64,000 nucleotides of DNA from Chrysaora quinquecirrha. Lineage: Eukaryota > Cnidaria > Scyphozoa > Semaeostomeae > Pelagiidae. The translations under genes and the position numbers were made by a program. The stretch spans positions 372,001 through 436,000 of the forward strand of contig JACTAT010000052.1 in the NCBI GenBank assembly GCA_014526335.1. The letters run 5' to 3'. The notes under the pieces are model-generated. The model had not been told where the DNA came from, ran no database searches, and saw nothing but the letters and a program-made list of their open reading frames with translations. This document shows positions 1-9,934 of the stretch, in pieces. How positions within the stretch are numbered: the stretch's first letter is position 1; every line of letters begins with the position of its first letter.

Positions 1-1377
1 AAATAAATGAATCAAAAATATTGCCGGAAAAACTGCTTAATCTTGAAGAAGATATTGAGTTGTAGGCTATGATCTACAGTTTTTATCGACAATGGGGGAC
101 ATGGTCAGCGTAAACGCCAACAAAGCCGCAACGGGTATAGAAGTCTACGGGTAATAGCCAGGTACTAGTTTCTGATTGAACATTTGTTGATTTCCCATGA
201 GATTTAATTTAGTGATATATGTACTACCTGTGAAAATCGTGGTTTAAAACGACTTGAAGCCAAGAAAAGTGAAATATTAAAACACGGGGGGCTACTGTAC
301 GTCAATGAAAGGAAATACATAAACGAAACTGTACGCTGTTGAAATGGTATTACACGTATTTTTATATAAGTAACTATGCCCCCTGAAAGTTTCTTTTAAT
401 TTTCAGTTTTTGAATACTAAAAGTTTCTTTCGAGTTTTTTAGATATCTCTCCTTTTAACAAATTCATTTTATCAGCATGATGTCATAAACTCATTAGTCG
501 ATCGTATTTGGATGCTTGAAGCATTCGAATCTGTTTTATGTCAAGAAATTGTTTCGCAGACTAAGAAAAGTTTCGTCGTAAACTTTTCCTGAACAGGAGG
601 ATCAATTTTTCGCCATTCGGCAGTCCGGATTGCTTCTAAAGAGTTCCTTTAAAGGAAATACGTGTGTTTCTAGAGCTACAGATGTGATCGTTTAAGTGCC
701 TTGTCTGGGACACCGATTGGTCATTGCGATAAAATAAAGGCCGTACTATTACAGATATAAATTTTTTGCAAATAAATAGTATATCATTATCATTTATCAT
801 TTTTCGGTTTTATCAGTTGTGTTGTAGAAACATTTATTTTTTGGTATGACAAACCTTTGGTTAAAATTTTTATATATTTATTACTCACTTTGTTTTCCTT
901 TCGGGTGATTTGTTTGTTATGTTGTAAATAGAGCGCTTAAATTAATTCTGTGATCATGCTGCAAAAAATCCTATTTACGTGATGGCGGAAATGTGGTTTA
1001 GCTTTGTTTACAAAAGCAACGCAAGAGAAAGCTCAGAACTTTGCATCTCACTTGACCCCTTGCCCTTGCCATCGATGCAATGATAAAACTCTTTTCAAAT
1101 CGGGTTCTCGTGTTGTGTATTTCAATTAAAACAGTTGACTCGGGTTGTTTTACGGAAGAACAATCATATTTATGTAGTTGCATTGCCTGGCCTTTTTCAT
1201 TGTTGCATCAATGCAAAATTTCCGAGCATCAGTTAGCAAAGTCAATCGTACTGTACGATTTATCACATCGACCATTTCTTCGAATACAGTACAAGCAGAG
1301 TTTTCGTGACTATTAGAATAGGCCATATCCTCTCTAACTTCCATGCAATTTCCATGCAACATTTCAGTATTCGTCGC
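1..1377. other. Non-coding stretch, nothing recognised
   Basis: AT-rich sequence without a recognisable exon. Short ORFs occur on both strands at 998-1422, but they have no family resemblance and run into the minisatellite that starts at about 1378. I see no promoter, RNA gene or complete mobile element here. Confidence 0.5.
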
Positions 1378-2060
1378 AACCCTCCACTTAGATGATGATA
1401 ACCCTCCACGTTGTATTGGCATCCTCCACTTACATGATGATATCCCTCCACGTTAAAAATGATATCCCTCCACTTGCATGATGATAACCCTCCACGATAC
1501 TCCGCATCCTCCACTTACATGATGATAACCCTCCACGTTGTATTGGCACCCTCCACTTACACGATGGTATCCCTCCACGTTAAATATGATATCCCTCCAC
1601 TTACATGATGATAACCCTCCACGATACTCCGCATCCTCCACTTACATGATGGTATCCCTCCACGTTAAAAATGATATCCCTCCACTTACATGATGATAAC
1701 CCTCCACGATACTCCGCATCCTCCACTTATATGATGATAACCCTCCACGTTGTATTGGCACCCTCCACTTACATGATGGTATCCCTCCACGTTAAATATG
1801 ATATCCCTCCACTTAAATGATGATAACCCTCCACGATACTCCGCATCCTCCACTTAGACGATGGTATCCCTCCACGTTAAATATGATATCCCTCCACTTA
1901 CATGATGATAACCCTCCACGTTGTATTGGCACCCTCCACTTACATGATGGTATCCCTCCACGTTGTATTGGCACCCTCCACTTACATGATGGTATCCCTC
2001 CACGTTGTATTGGCACCCTCCACTATACTGCACATCCTCCACGTTACTGCACACCACGTT
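1378..2060. repeat. Minisatellite built on a CCCTCCACTTACATGATG core
   Basis: About 680 bp of tandem repeats. The basic unit is about 21 bp and begins CCTCCAC. Three spacer types alternate: one ending in TACATGATGATA or TACATGATGGTA, one reading GTTGTATTGGCA, and one reading GTTAAATATGATAT. They combine into a higher-order unit of about 42 to 120 bp. ORFs on both strands across the array are by-products of the repeat. Confidence 0.9.
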
Positions 2061-2134
2061 GTACGGGGTGGTCTTCAAAATGTAGTCTTCAAAGTATAGA
2101 TTAATGTTTGCTAAATTAGGTTTTTTATTTAAAT

Positions 2135-2405
2135 AAGGCCCTGGCCAAACGATCAAACATTGTTGATCAAATCTGAGATTTGCTTTACAAGAAATGTTTG
2201 ATCGTTTTGTCACGTCTCAAATCATTGCTCGATTAGTAGAATTCCTTCAGCAATGTTTTTGAAAAGCTTCAAGAACATCCTATGCTTGCATCACGCAAAA
2301 AATGTTTGACAAGCAATGTTTTGTGATTTGGTCAAACCGTCAAACATTTTGTTTGAGAAGCAAATCTCAAATGTTCAACAAACATTGTTTTGATCGTTTT
2401 GCCAG
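2135..2405. mobile_element. MITE family A, copy 1 (full length)
   Basis: About 270 bp bounded by inverted ends resembling AAGGCCCTGGCCAAACGATC. Each end is itself a short palindrome: CAAACATTGTT is answered by AACAAATGTTTG-like sequence about 60 bp inward. It has no ORF, so it is read as a non-autonomous foldback or MITE-type element. Confidence 0.75.
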
Positions 2406-2409
2406 CTTG

Positions 2410-3129
2410 AAACTGCATTTAGCGCCAAAAAGCCACATAGAAAAAAAACACAACAAAACAAGAGCAATCTGTAATCATGTAATCTGTCCATAGGGATCTG
2501 TATTTATCAGATAGCTTGTTCTTGTTCGCTCTGACTTATATGACTTGTATGATGTATGAGGTCAGGGGGTTGGGTTAGCCAGGAAATGAGGCAAATGGAA
2601 AGATCTAACTCTTTGGTTAAGATGAAAGAAGCGCCAATCGCCAGGATGTCAGAAATTGGATTAACCTTACAACTTTGGAGGAAATTTGGTCGTGGTCCCT
2701 GATGCCCCAACTGTTCATTGTCACTGGCCTAAGTTTTTTACCTCTCTGGAAAAACTCCAAAGCTGAAATACTATTCAGAGAGATTGCAACGTGGTATTTT
2801 AATGGTATTTTTCGTTGCCGTTGCTTTCAAATAACTCTAGCTAGGGAACAGAGAAGACGACGAAAAGAAGAACGACAACATTTTTCAGACTTAAAAATCC
2901 ATGTTCACATCATTTCTAAAACACATTGTGGCTATACAACTATTGAAACTAGAGAAATTCTACAAAATATAGATGGAAAATATTCCACTGACTCAAATCT
3001 ATTGACACTAAAATTATGCTTGAAAAGGTTTATCTAAACAAAAGGTTCTACAACTTAACATAGGCAGGGGAACGAGTGATTATTGTAGTAGGGGTAACTT
3101 GACATACAACAAGTTAACATTACCGAACA
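2410..3129. other. Non-coding stretch, nothing recognised
   Basis: A 120-codon open frame at 2675-3037 (+) has no resemblance to a family I know and no clear splice context. It is most likely chance. Confidence 0.4.
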
Positions 3130-3414
3130 TTACGATCAAACAATGTTTGCAAATAATAATGGATTCGCTTTAACAAGCGATGTTTGACCATTTAATCACA
3201 GAGTACATCGCAGAAAAATGTTTAAAAAATTGAAACATTTATGAAAAACTCCAAAACAATTTTTCTCGTCATAAGCAAACCATTGTTTGCTCATCACAAG
3301 CAAAACAATGTTATATGAGCTGTGTTACGCAACGTGGCTACAGGCAAAAATTTGTGGGACAAAGAAGTTTCAAACATTTCACAAAGATTGTTTGATTGTT
3401 TTGCATTGCAAGGG
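3130..3414. mobile_element. MITE family A, diverged copy
   Basis: Contains ACGATCAAACAATGTTTG near the left end and TTTGATTGTTTTGC near the right end, with internal CAAACATTGTTT-type motifs in both orientations, as in the other family A copies. The outer CCCTGGCC part is degraded. Confidence 0.55.
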
Positions 3415-4388
3415 CGTAATACTGAATATTTCTAAGTTGTGAAATCTACTGAACAATGTATTAGAAAAATGCTAGATTATCTGCAAGATTAATGTTTGTA
3501 ACAGGATTTTGTGATATGCTTAAACGTTAACTGAACGAGAACAACTTGCTTGTAAACCGGTTTTACAATTCCTGCGTTTTGATTGGTCGATACAAGACAT
3601 CTAATTGATTTGATCGGTGGAAATGAAACCTGGCTTAGCCGGTTTACTCGTGTCAGTTTGAGAGCGGTTTATCAACAAGAAACATTTCAATAAGCAACAC
3701 GAACGAAATAATACAGAAGCCTAGTAAAATGTCTAAAATAGCACTACGTAAATGGTATTTTAAAATCTACCTACAGGCAAATGGCACGATAAACAAGCAA
3801 CTATTAAAATTTCTTCAGACAAATGCTAGAAAAGTTGATTTCAACCTAGTGTCGATAAGGACTTTCAAAATAAGACCCATAGATTAGATAATAGCAATGT
3901 TTCTGATGAACAAAGCAACCGGAACACCCTGATTTAATTATAAAATAAGCTTCACCTCATTGGGATACAAAATCACACAGGGGGTAACGTTGAAGAAACA
4001 ATTATATAAAATTCTAACCATATCAAAATTATCAGCAGCGATTGCAACCTTGTAAGAACTAATTCAAAACTTATTCTAAAACTTATTTCAATTTGTGAGG
4101 TGAATTTAACGTTATCAAATGTAAAATATTCATAAAACCTGTTGCCAATTTCTATATTCAAATTCAAATTGAAAATATTCTCAAATAAAAACAGATCTCC
4201 TACATTGACGTGGGGTTTTACTGTTTATAAGATGGTTTCAAATCTTGCATAAAGTTACCACATTTAGAATGCTCTTTGGGTGAGCTTAGTCGTGCAGAAG
4301 ACTGCGGATACATTAACGCTGCATGGTTCTCGGGGGCCTCGAAGCTACCGTAGAGTCTGCCATCTTGAATTTGGCCTATTTTTGTATT
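3415..4388. other. Intergenic sequence beyond the 3' end of the Cas-like gene
   Basis: Lies downstream of the minus-strand Cas-like stop codon, so it should include its 3' UTR. I could not pick a convincing polyadenylation signal. The segment around 3540-3680 (CTTGCTTGTAAACCGGTTTT and neighbours) loosely resembles 23110-23260 and may be a diverged dispersed repeat. Confidence 0.35.
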
Positions 4389-5693
4389 TCACATTTCTAG
4401 GCCCTTCTTTGCTTCTTTATGTACTTCGCGTACAGACTCACCAACCGATAAAACAGTTGTCATCATTTCCATCATCGAATTCTGATTTGGATAATCCAAA
4501 GCGGCCTGTTTCGTCCCTGCAACGACTCCTCGAATCGAATCAGCCAATTGAGAGGTGGCGCGCTTTACCTGAAATTTGACATCATTGTTCATTAATTTCG
4601 TCGCTAATTCTTCTCCTGCGTGAACGACTTTATGCGCCGTCAAAATAACGAATTTGGAGTGTGCGACGAATACTTGCGGTGCCTCGTTATTCGCAACTGA
4701 TTCGGTAAGATTTCGCACCGCTTCTCGCAATATCAAAACTTGCGATTCTACTCGTTGTAGAAAGAATATAAGAGCTTCAGAATCTCTGTGATCGAGTTTT
4801 GACAGCCGCTTTTGATTCAATCGCGGCGACTGCGACGGTGTAGATCGCTGTTCCTTCTCGTAACTCGCGAATGGGATCTTATTATTGTCCCAAGGCAGCG
4901 AGGCAGATCGAAGATGTGTTGGAGACGGCGGAGCGGTAACGCGAGGCGTAACAAGAGTCTGTGCGTACAAATTTGAATCCGATGACATTTTGTTTAAACC
5001 GCTGCTCCCACCGTCGATGTCATCCGTCGAGTCATGGTTGGAGGAATACGTAGACGTAGTTGATGCCGCAGTACCGCTTGATGTTGCTCGACCAATTCCT
5101 TGCTGTGATGTGTAATTACTGCGTTCATCCAATTCTGGGCAGCTTCCTCCCCACTCCGGCTTTCTCGCTGGCTCAGGCTCCATCGGTGACTGCGTCGGAT
5201 CCGAGGCGTATTTCTTTCGTCCATCTTCGGCTACATAATCAGTCACAAGCGTGTCAACCTTTGACGGCAGAGGATTCGATCGTAATTCATCATTTGGAAT
5301 GGTTGATGCCATCGATCGTCGATTTGATGGGAGCGATGGTTTCGGTGGAACTGGCGGCCTACGTGGTAGGGTTGAATTGTATCCTTTCTGACGCCTGCTT
5401 TGGAATTCTTTTTTCATTTCTCCGGGTGACAAATCCACACCTTCCGGTTTTTCGTCTGGTAAACCGTCAGATTCGGACCAATTCCATTTTGACCGGGTAT
5501 CTAACTCAAGAATCTCCCGAACTTTCTTTGCGTCCACAGTTTTCTGAACCGGCTTAAGTTTTCCCTTTTCATCGTTCAACCGCTCCGGTGATTTACTTCT
5601 CTGTGACTTCAACCTCAGATTTTCCATTCGTTCTGTGAGCGAATTATTTGTGTTGTCAACAACCGGTGCGGGATCCTCGGCAAACAAATAGAC
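4389..5693 (-). CDS. BCAR1-like: p130Cas/BCAR1-like adaptor, last exon (linker and C-terminal FAT-like domain)
   Basis: This is the terminal exon of a Cas-family docking protein, a scaffold that links integrin and tyrosine-kinase signalling to the cytoskeleton. The first 290 or so residues are low-complexity and Ser/Pro-rich, with proline-rich SH3-ligand-like stretches such as RRPPVPPKPSLP. The last 125 residues match the Cas-family C-terminal domain. They hold the diagnostic string VFVAHSKFVILTAHKVVHAG and end near EVHKEAKKGLEM, followed by TAG. An ATG at 5726 would extend the frame, but it lies inside an inverted-repeat element. The upstream exon ends in phase 0, and the AG before 5693 (TTTGAAAAG then GTC) is the nearest acceptor that keeps the frame. 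The AG at about 5730 leaves phase 2 and does not fit. The exact acceptor is inferred; another in-frame choice lies about 18 bp downstream (GCCGAG then GAT). Confidence 0.88.
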   Translation of the reverse strand, partial: VYLFAEDPAPVVDNTNNSLTERMENLRLKSQRSKSPERLNDEKGKLKPVQKTVDAKKVREILELDTRSKWNWSESDGLPDEKPEGVDLSPGEMKKEFQSRRQKGYNSTLPRRPPVPPKPSLPSNRRSMASTIPNDELRSNPLPSKVDTLVTDYVAEDGRKKYASDPTQSPMEPEPARKPEWGGSCPELDERSNYTSQQGIGRATSSGTAASTTSTYSSNHDSTDDIDGGSSGLNKMSSDSNLYAQTLVTPRVTAPPSPTHLRSASLPWDNNKIPFASYEKEQRSTPSQSPRLNQKRLSKLDHRDSEALIFFLQRVESQVLILREAVRNLTESVANNEAPQVFVAHSKFVILTAHKVVHAGEELATKLMNNDVKFQVKRATSQLADSIRGVVAGTKQAALDYPNQNSMMEMMTTVLSVGESVREVHKEAKKGLEM

Positions 5694-6165
5694 CTTTTCA
5701 AAGAGGCCTGGGTCGGACAGCGACATTTTTCTGGAAAATGGTAGACATTTCCAGCAAGGGAATCCTCTCCGTGTGCAACGACTGGAATTACGGTCGTTTT
5801 AGGAAAGGTAGTTCAGCAAATTTTGCTCCAAACTCACGAATAATGGAAGAAAAAGAGAGTAAAGGAATCTGCAACAATAAATGTTGAAAATATGTGCAGA
5901 AATTCAGGAAACAAGATACAAGCAACTCACAAACAGGAAAATACTTCATTAAATGTCTCCTTGAGCAGATATGGTGGGATTTGAAGCATTTCTTTCACTT
6001 TTATTCGAATTAAAACGTGAATTTAAGTAAAATTTGATGCACAACATCTCCTGAAACGACCGTAATTCCAGTTGTTGCACGCTGAGAAGATTCCCTTACT
6101 CAAGATGTCTGCCATCTTCCAGAAAAATTTCGCACCGACCCAGACCTTTTTGGAAAGGTGAAAAG
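5690..6165. mobile_element. Inverted-repeat (foldback) element in the Cas-like intron
   Basis: Two arms of about 110 bp in opposite orientation flank a loop of about 215 bp: arm 1 at about 5690-5820, arm 2 at about 6050-6165. Shared blocks include ACGACCGTAATTCCAG, GTTGCAC, ATTCCCTT, TTCCAGAAAAAT and CCGACCCAG. By eye identity is about 80%. The outer end of arm 1 (TTTGAAAAGG) falls at the inferred 3' splice site of the last Cas-like exon. There is no coding capacity of its own. Confidence 0.75.
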
Positions 6166-6643
6166 GGGCTTCGGGTCGCCTCAATCTAGCAAGGGATGTA
6201 GATTACTGTTATCTGGCAATAAAGTCTAGCAAGGATGTGAGTAGAGATTAAATATTTTAGGTGGTGGAAGGGAGGGCAAACACATGCAAAGATGCAATTT
6301 AAAATTGACGCCTTAAAGCTAATCATTTTCCGTCTTACCAGAGATTAGTAAAACGGTTTTCTGTAACTGTCAGATGATGCCAGGAAAAATATATGAAAGA
6401 CTGATAATCATCCATGTCCCTATGCACATTTTAAGAAACTCACTTTTGGTCACAAAGAAGAAGCAGAACTCCCAAAACAGAGACATTCATGAATTCGAAG
6501 CCTTTGACTTCTGGTTTTTAATAAATAGCAGAAAATCCGCAGAACTTTATAAGGGACCGAGACTCTCCAACAAATTTTCAGAGAAGATTCTCACCCCTTA
6601 GCGCTTGGGTAATGGGCCTAGGGCCTAACATAAACAGACTAAC
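6166..6643. other. Remainder of the Cas-like intron
   Basis: Intronic on the minus strand between the donor at 6643 (AAG then GTTAGT, a good consensus) and the inverted-repeat element. Nothing else is recognised. Confidence 0.6.
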
Positions 6644-8326
6644 CTTTTCCATTTCTTTGACCATTTCTGCCGGGGGTTCTTTGCCATAAATATCTTGATA
6701 ATCAACATAATCATCATCATCTTCGCTAATACGCCTTGAGTTAAAGGACAGATTTGAGTTATTGTTGTTTCTCTCTCTTCGATGTTTTCCGTACGGTTTG
6801 ATAAGCGACTGCGTCGTTTCATAATGAGAAATATCACTCATTACTTTGCCGATATCGTGGTGCGTCGGAACGTCGTAAAGGCCTTGCGATTCGTCGTAGC
6901 CGCTCGAATTAGCAAGACCCGATCTGTTTGGCGGGTGATCATATATGTCATCTTGCTGAGAGTTCGCGTGAGTTTCTTGACGCGGTGGATGATCGTATAT
7001 TTCTTGAGATGGCGGATGGTCGTAAATGTCCTCAGGCTGTGCGTTCGCGCGTACTTCTCGTCGCGGTGGTTCGTCGTAAATATCTTGTGACGGAGGATGG
7101 TCATATATATTATCTTGATCTTGCACTTCTCCACGCGGAGGAGTATCGTATATATCTTGTGGAGGAACATCGTAAATTTCATCGCGCGGATTTTGTTCAT
7201 TTGTGTTTTGACGTGGTGGATAGTCGTAAATATCTTGCGACCGCGCACTTCTATCATTAGCTATTTGCCTGCGAGAAGGAGTATCGTATATTTCGTTATT
7301 ACTCACTTGCATTTTAAAGTTATTGTTACTAGTTGGTGGAACGTCGTAAATTTCGTAACCAGCTGCGTTTTCGTTACGAGATTTTACAGCTGATGGGGGT
7401 GTATCGTAAATATCTTCTACTGAAGTCAAATTCTTTTTTGTTGCTGGAAGAACGTCATATAATTCAGAAGGAGACCCCCCTGGAACGAATCTGTTCTTTG
7501 AGGCAACATTTCCTCTGGAAAACGACGAAGGGGGTGTATCATAAATTTCTTCTTTCTTCATTGACTTTGGCGTATCGTAAATTTCTGAACTGCCATAGAG
7601 ATCCGGGTTTGATTTCTTCACAGAGTTCTCGTTGTCCTGTTTCGGCTCCGGAATCGCAGTGAAAGAAGACAACACGTTTTGGAAATCAGGTTTCGCTGAT
7701 TTCGCCGATGGTACAGAATTCTTCTGCTGTATAGTAGGCCGTCGAGCTGGAAAATCATACAACTGTTCCGTTTCATGCGTCTGGACTGCTTGACTCGACT
7801 GCGGAATATCGTAGAGTTCAGCCGGTTTCATAGCTCCGCTTTTTTGATTCCTGGTCGGAACAATATCATAATCACTTTGCGTAGTAATTCCCTTAGGAGT
7901 TGCATAGTTCGGATAGGATGTTAAAGGTCCGGTTTTACTTTCTGAGGTGTACACATCCTTGATGTTTTTCGGTGAAGGATAGTCATATATCTGTCCGTGA
8001 GTTGCTTTGACCGGAGCCGGCAATATATCATATTCCGGACCATGAACTCCATCTGATAGATTAGCATCAAAACTGTCCGAAAGATCGTCCGCAGAAAGAG
8101 ATCCCTGGCTTCCAGCATTGCGGAAAGAATTGTTTACCTCGAAAGGAGGTATTATTTGAAGGCGATTACCAGGGGCGATACCTTGTCTGCCATGGAGTAA
8201 GCACAGCCACCAGCCAACAATACCATCAACATCTCTTTCGATAACAGTTACGATGTCTCCTTTACGAAACGAAAGTTCGTCTGGCGCATCTGCGAGATTG
8301 TCGTACAGTGCTTTAGCCAATAGCGT
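6644..8326 (-). CDS. BCAR1-like: p130Cas/BCAR1-like adaptor, main exon (SH3 and YDxP substrate domain)
   Basis: 561 codons in phase 0 at both ends. The acceptor is TTTTTTGTAG and the donor AAG then GTTAGT. Residues 1-60 form an SH3 domain close to vertebrate Cas proteins: LLAKALYDN, DELSFRKGDIVTVIE, GWWLCLLHGRQGIAPGNRL. A substrate region follows with 17 strict YDxP motifs plus YATP and three YDxxP variants. These are predicted tyrosine-phosphorylation sites for Src/Abl-type kinases and docking sites for Crk-type SH2 domains. They cluster most densely at 6900-7270. Near the end lies an acidic DDDDYVDYQ segment, in the place of the Src-SH2-binding YDYV motif of vertebrate Cas. The Ser-rich four-helix bundle expected between the YDxP region and that motif is absent; only about 50 polar residues are there. 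A short first exon carrying the initiator Met must lie upstream (above 8330) and was not found. The TTG at 8320 is not a real start. Confidence 0.92.
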
Positions 8327-9575
8327 CTACAAAAAATTGTAACAGTTCTAAATATATGGATATGGATAAAAATTAACAGCCTTGCTTGACGAAGAGCCAA
8401 TATTGTTGCAACAATAAAAATACCGTGCTACTAAGTATTCTAATTGCGAGACTGCAATAGCAATTATCACATGTTCAAATAGCTTTAACGCGTGTTCATC
8501 GTAATTTAGTCCCAATTTAGTCAAACCATAGGGAGTCTAAAGCATGTTTTATCGTGTTACCGCATGCAACAGGTTGCCCCAGCACGGAGCACGAAGCCCG
8601 GTGAGTTCAATGAATAAACATAGGTGGATTAGCTTAAGGAACATGTAATCCTTTCATGATTTTTAAATAAACAGTGGAGTGGCGGTAATAATAACATGCT
8701 AATAGCAAAAGCTGTCTTGCTCGATTTTCTGCGAGGGTTTACGCTTACAATACTTCTGCGCAGGAGCAATCACAATGGCAGTCTAGAAATCTATCGATAT
8801 GTGGCCTAGATTTCATTAGAACAAGCATTATATTGGCAGCCTTGCATGGCCAAATCTAGCTGGATCGTTGTGTTAGAAGCACCCAGAAGCTTAGCGAGCT
8901 CAGAGTTCGAGCCTCAGCTACGGTAGCGTCACAGCGAGGTCTTGATTAGTTAACCTAGAGCTGTAATCCTAAGCGGCTGGCGCTAAATACACCATTTCAC
9001 CTTTACATAAAAAGCTATACACGTCAACTGAAATGAAATTCGTCATCTGAGCTTGCAAAATAATGTCTAAGCCACACGTGGAGACGCCAGATGAACCGGA
9101 AAGATCGGTGAAGAAAAATCTTAAAACTCGGTTTAAGTTCGGTTTTATGTGGCCTTGAGGTCGCATGTTTACGTCAAGTCAACGCCTGAAGATATATCGG
9201 ATTCCAATTTGAATGGTCTTAATCTATAAGAACCTAAAAACATTTCAGATTTAGTTTTTAGATAACGGCAAGTAATAGAGCTAAATTCGAATGATAGCTG
9301 TAATTACGACAAGGGGAGGAAATGCTCAGAAATAATCCTGAAAAATCATATCCCATAAGGTAGGAGAGGAAAAAGTTTCGAAAAAGAAGGAACTACAAAC
9401 CAATGATCGAGGGGCATTTTACTCGTCGAAAAAAGCGTATGAGATTCCTATTAAGACAAAAGGATTCTCACAAGATTCCAATGAAAATAACAGAGATTTC
9501 AGCTGATGATGTACGAGATTCCAAGGAGTGAATTCCCTCTTGTTAATCATTTGCAGTCATTTACTACACCTACAC
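8327..9575. other. Probable first intron or 5' region of the Cas-like gene
   Basis: No exon recognised. The missing 5' coding exon of the Cas-like gene, probably only a few codons, should lie here or further right. A diverged copy of a dispersed repeat (family E) occupies about 9400-9535. Confidence 0.4.
9400..9535 (+). repeat. Dispersed repeat family E, copy 1
   Basis: Shares an order of blocks with 10125-10265, 24520-24635 and (inverted) 21066-21165: GAGGGGCAT, a (T/G)TACGAGAT block, AAAGGATT, TTCCA(A/T)G, and CAAGGAGTGAA or CAAGTGAA. It is non-coding and clearly diverged between copies. Confidence 0.5.
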
Positions 9576-9934
9576 TACACTCTTTTTTTATAAGAACAAT
9601 TTTATAAGAACACGAGCCTGGATTTTGCCCAGATTTTAAGAACAAAAGAAGAACAAGCTGAGGCTGGCCTTTTCATAAGCCCTGTGAATATCAGCTAAAT
9701 ATGAAAGTACAACAGCCAGACAACGTAAAAAGCAAGCAAACAGTGAACTGGACAAGCATGCTCCATTTTACACAACCCTATTACCACTAAAGACATTCAC
9801 TGACAAAATCTAGATGTCTCAGTAACCAAGGAATTGTGAACAGATTAAGAACATTTCAGGCTCAAAAAAGGCAAAAACTTAAGAACAACCAGCCTCAATT
9901 AAAATCTCCTGGTTCTTATAAAAAAAAGAGTGTA
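9576..9934. mobile_element. MITE family B, copy 1
   Basis: 359 bp with terminal inverted repeats: TACACTCTTTTTTTATAAGA on the left, and its complement in TCTTATAAAAAAAAGAGTGTA form on the right. Internal (T)AAGAAC words repeat several times. There is no ORF. Related copies lie at 19360-19758, 45645-46014 and 52019-52384. Confidence 0.85.

Noticed and set aside
1378..2060. CRISPR-like array of short repeats
   Set aside because: The units are contiguous tandem repeats with recurring spacers rather than unique ones, in a eukaryotic setting.
4389..5726. ATG at 5726 as the start of a separate 445-codon gene
   Set aside because: The protein is the C-terminal half of a Cas-family protein whose SH3 and YDxP half lies in the exon immediately upstream on the same strand. 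The ATG lies in an inverted-repeat arm.
8870..8960. tRNA-like B box (GAGTTCGAGCC) at 8900
   Set aside because: No A box at the right distance and no closing stems; too weak to report.
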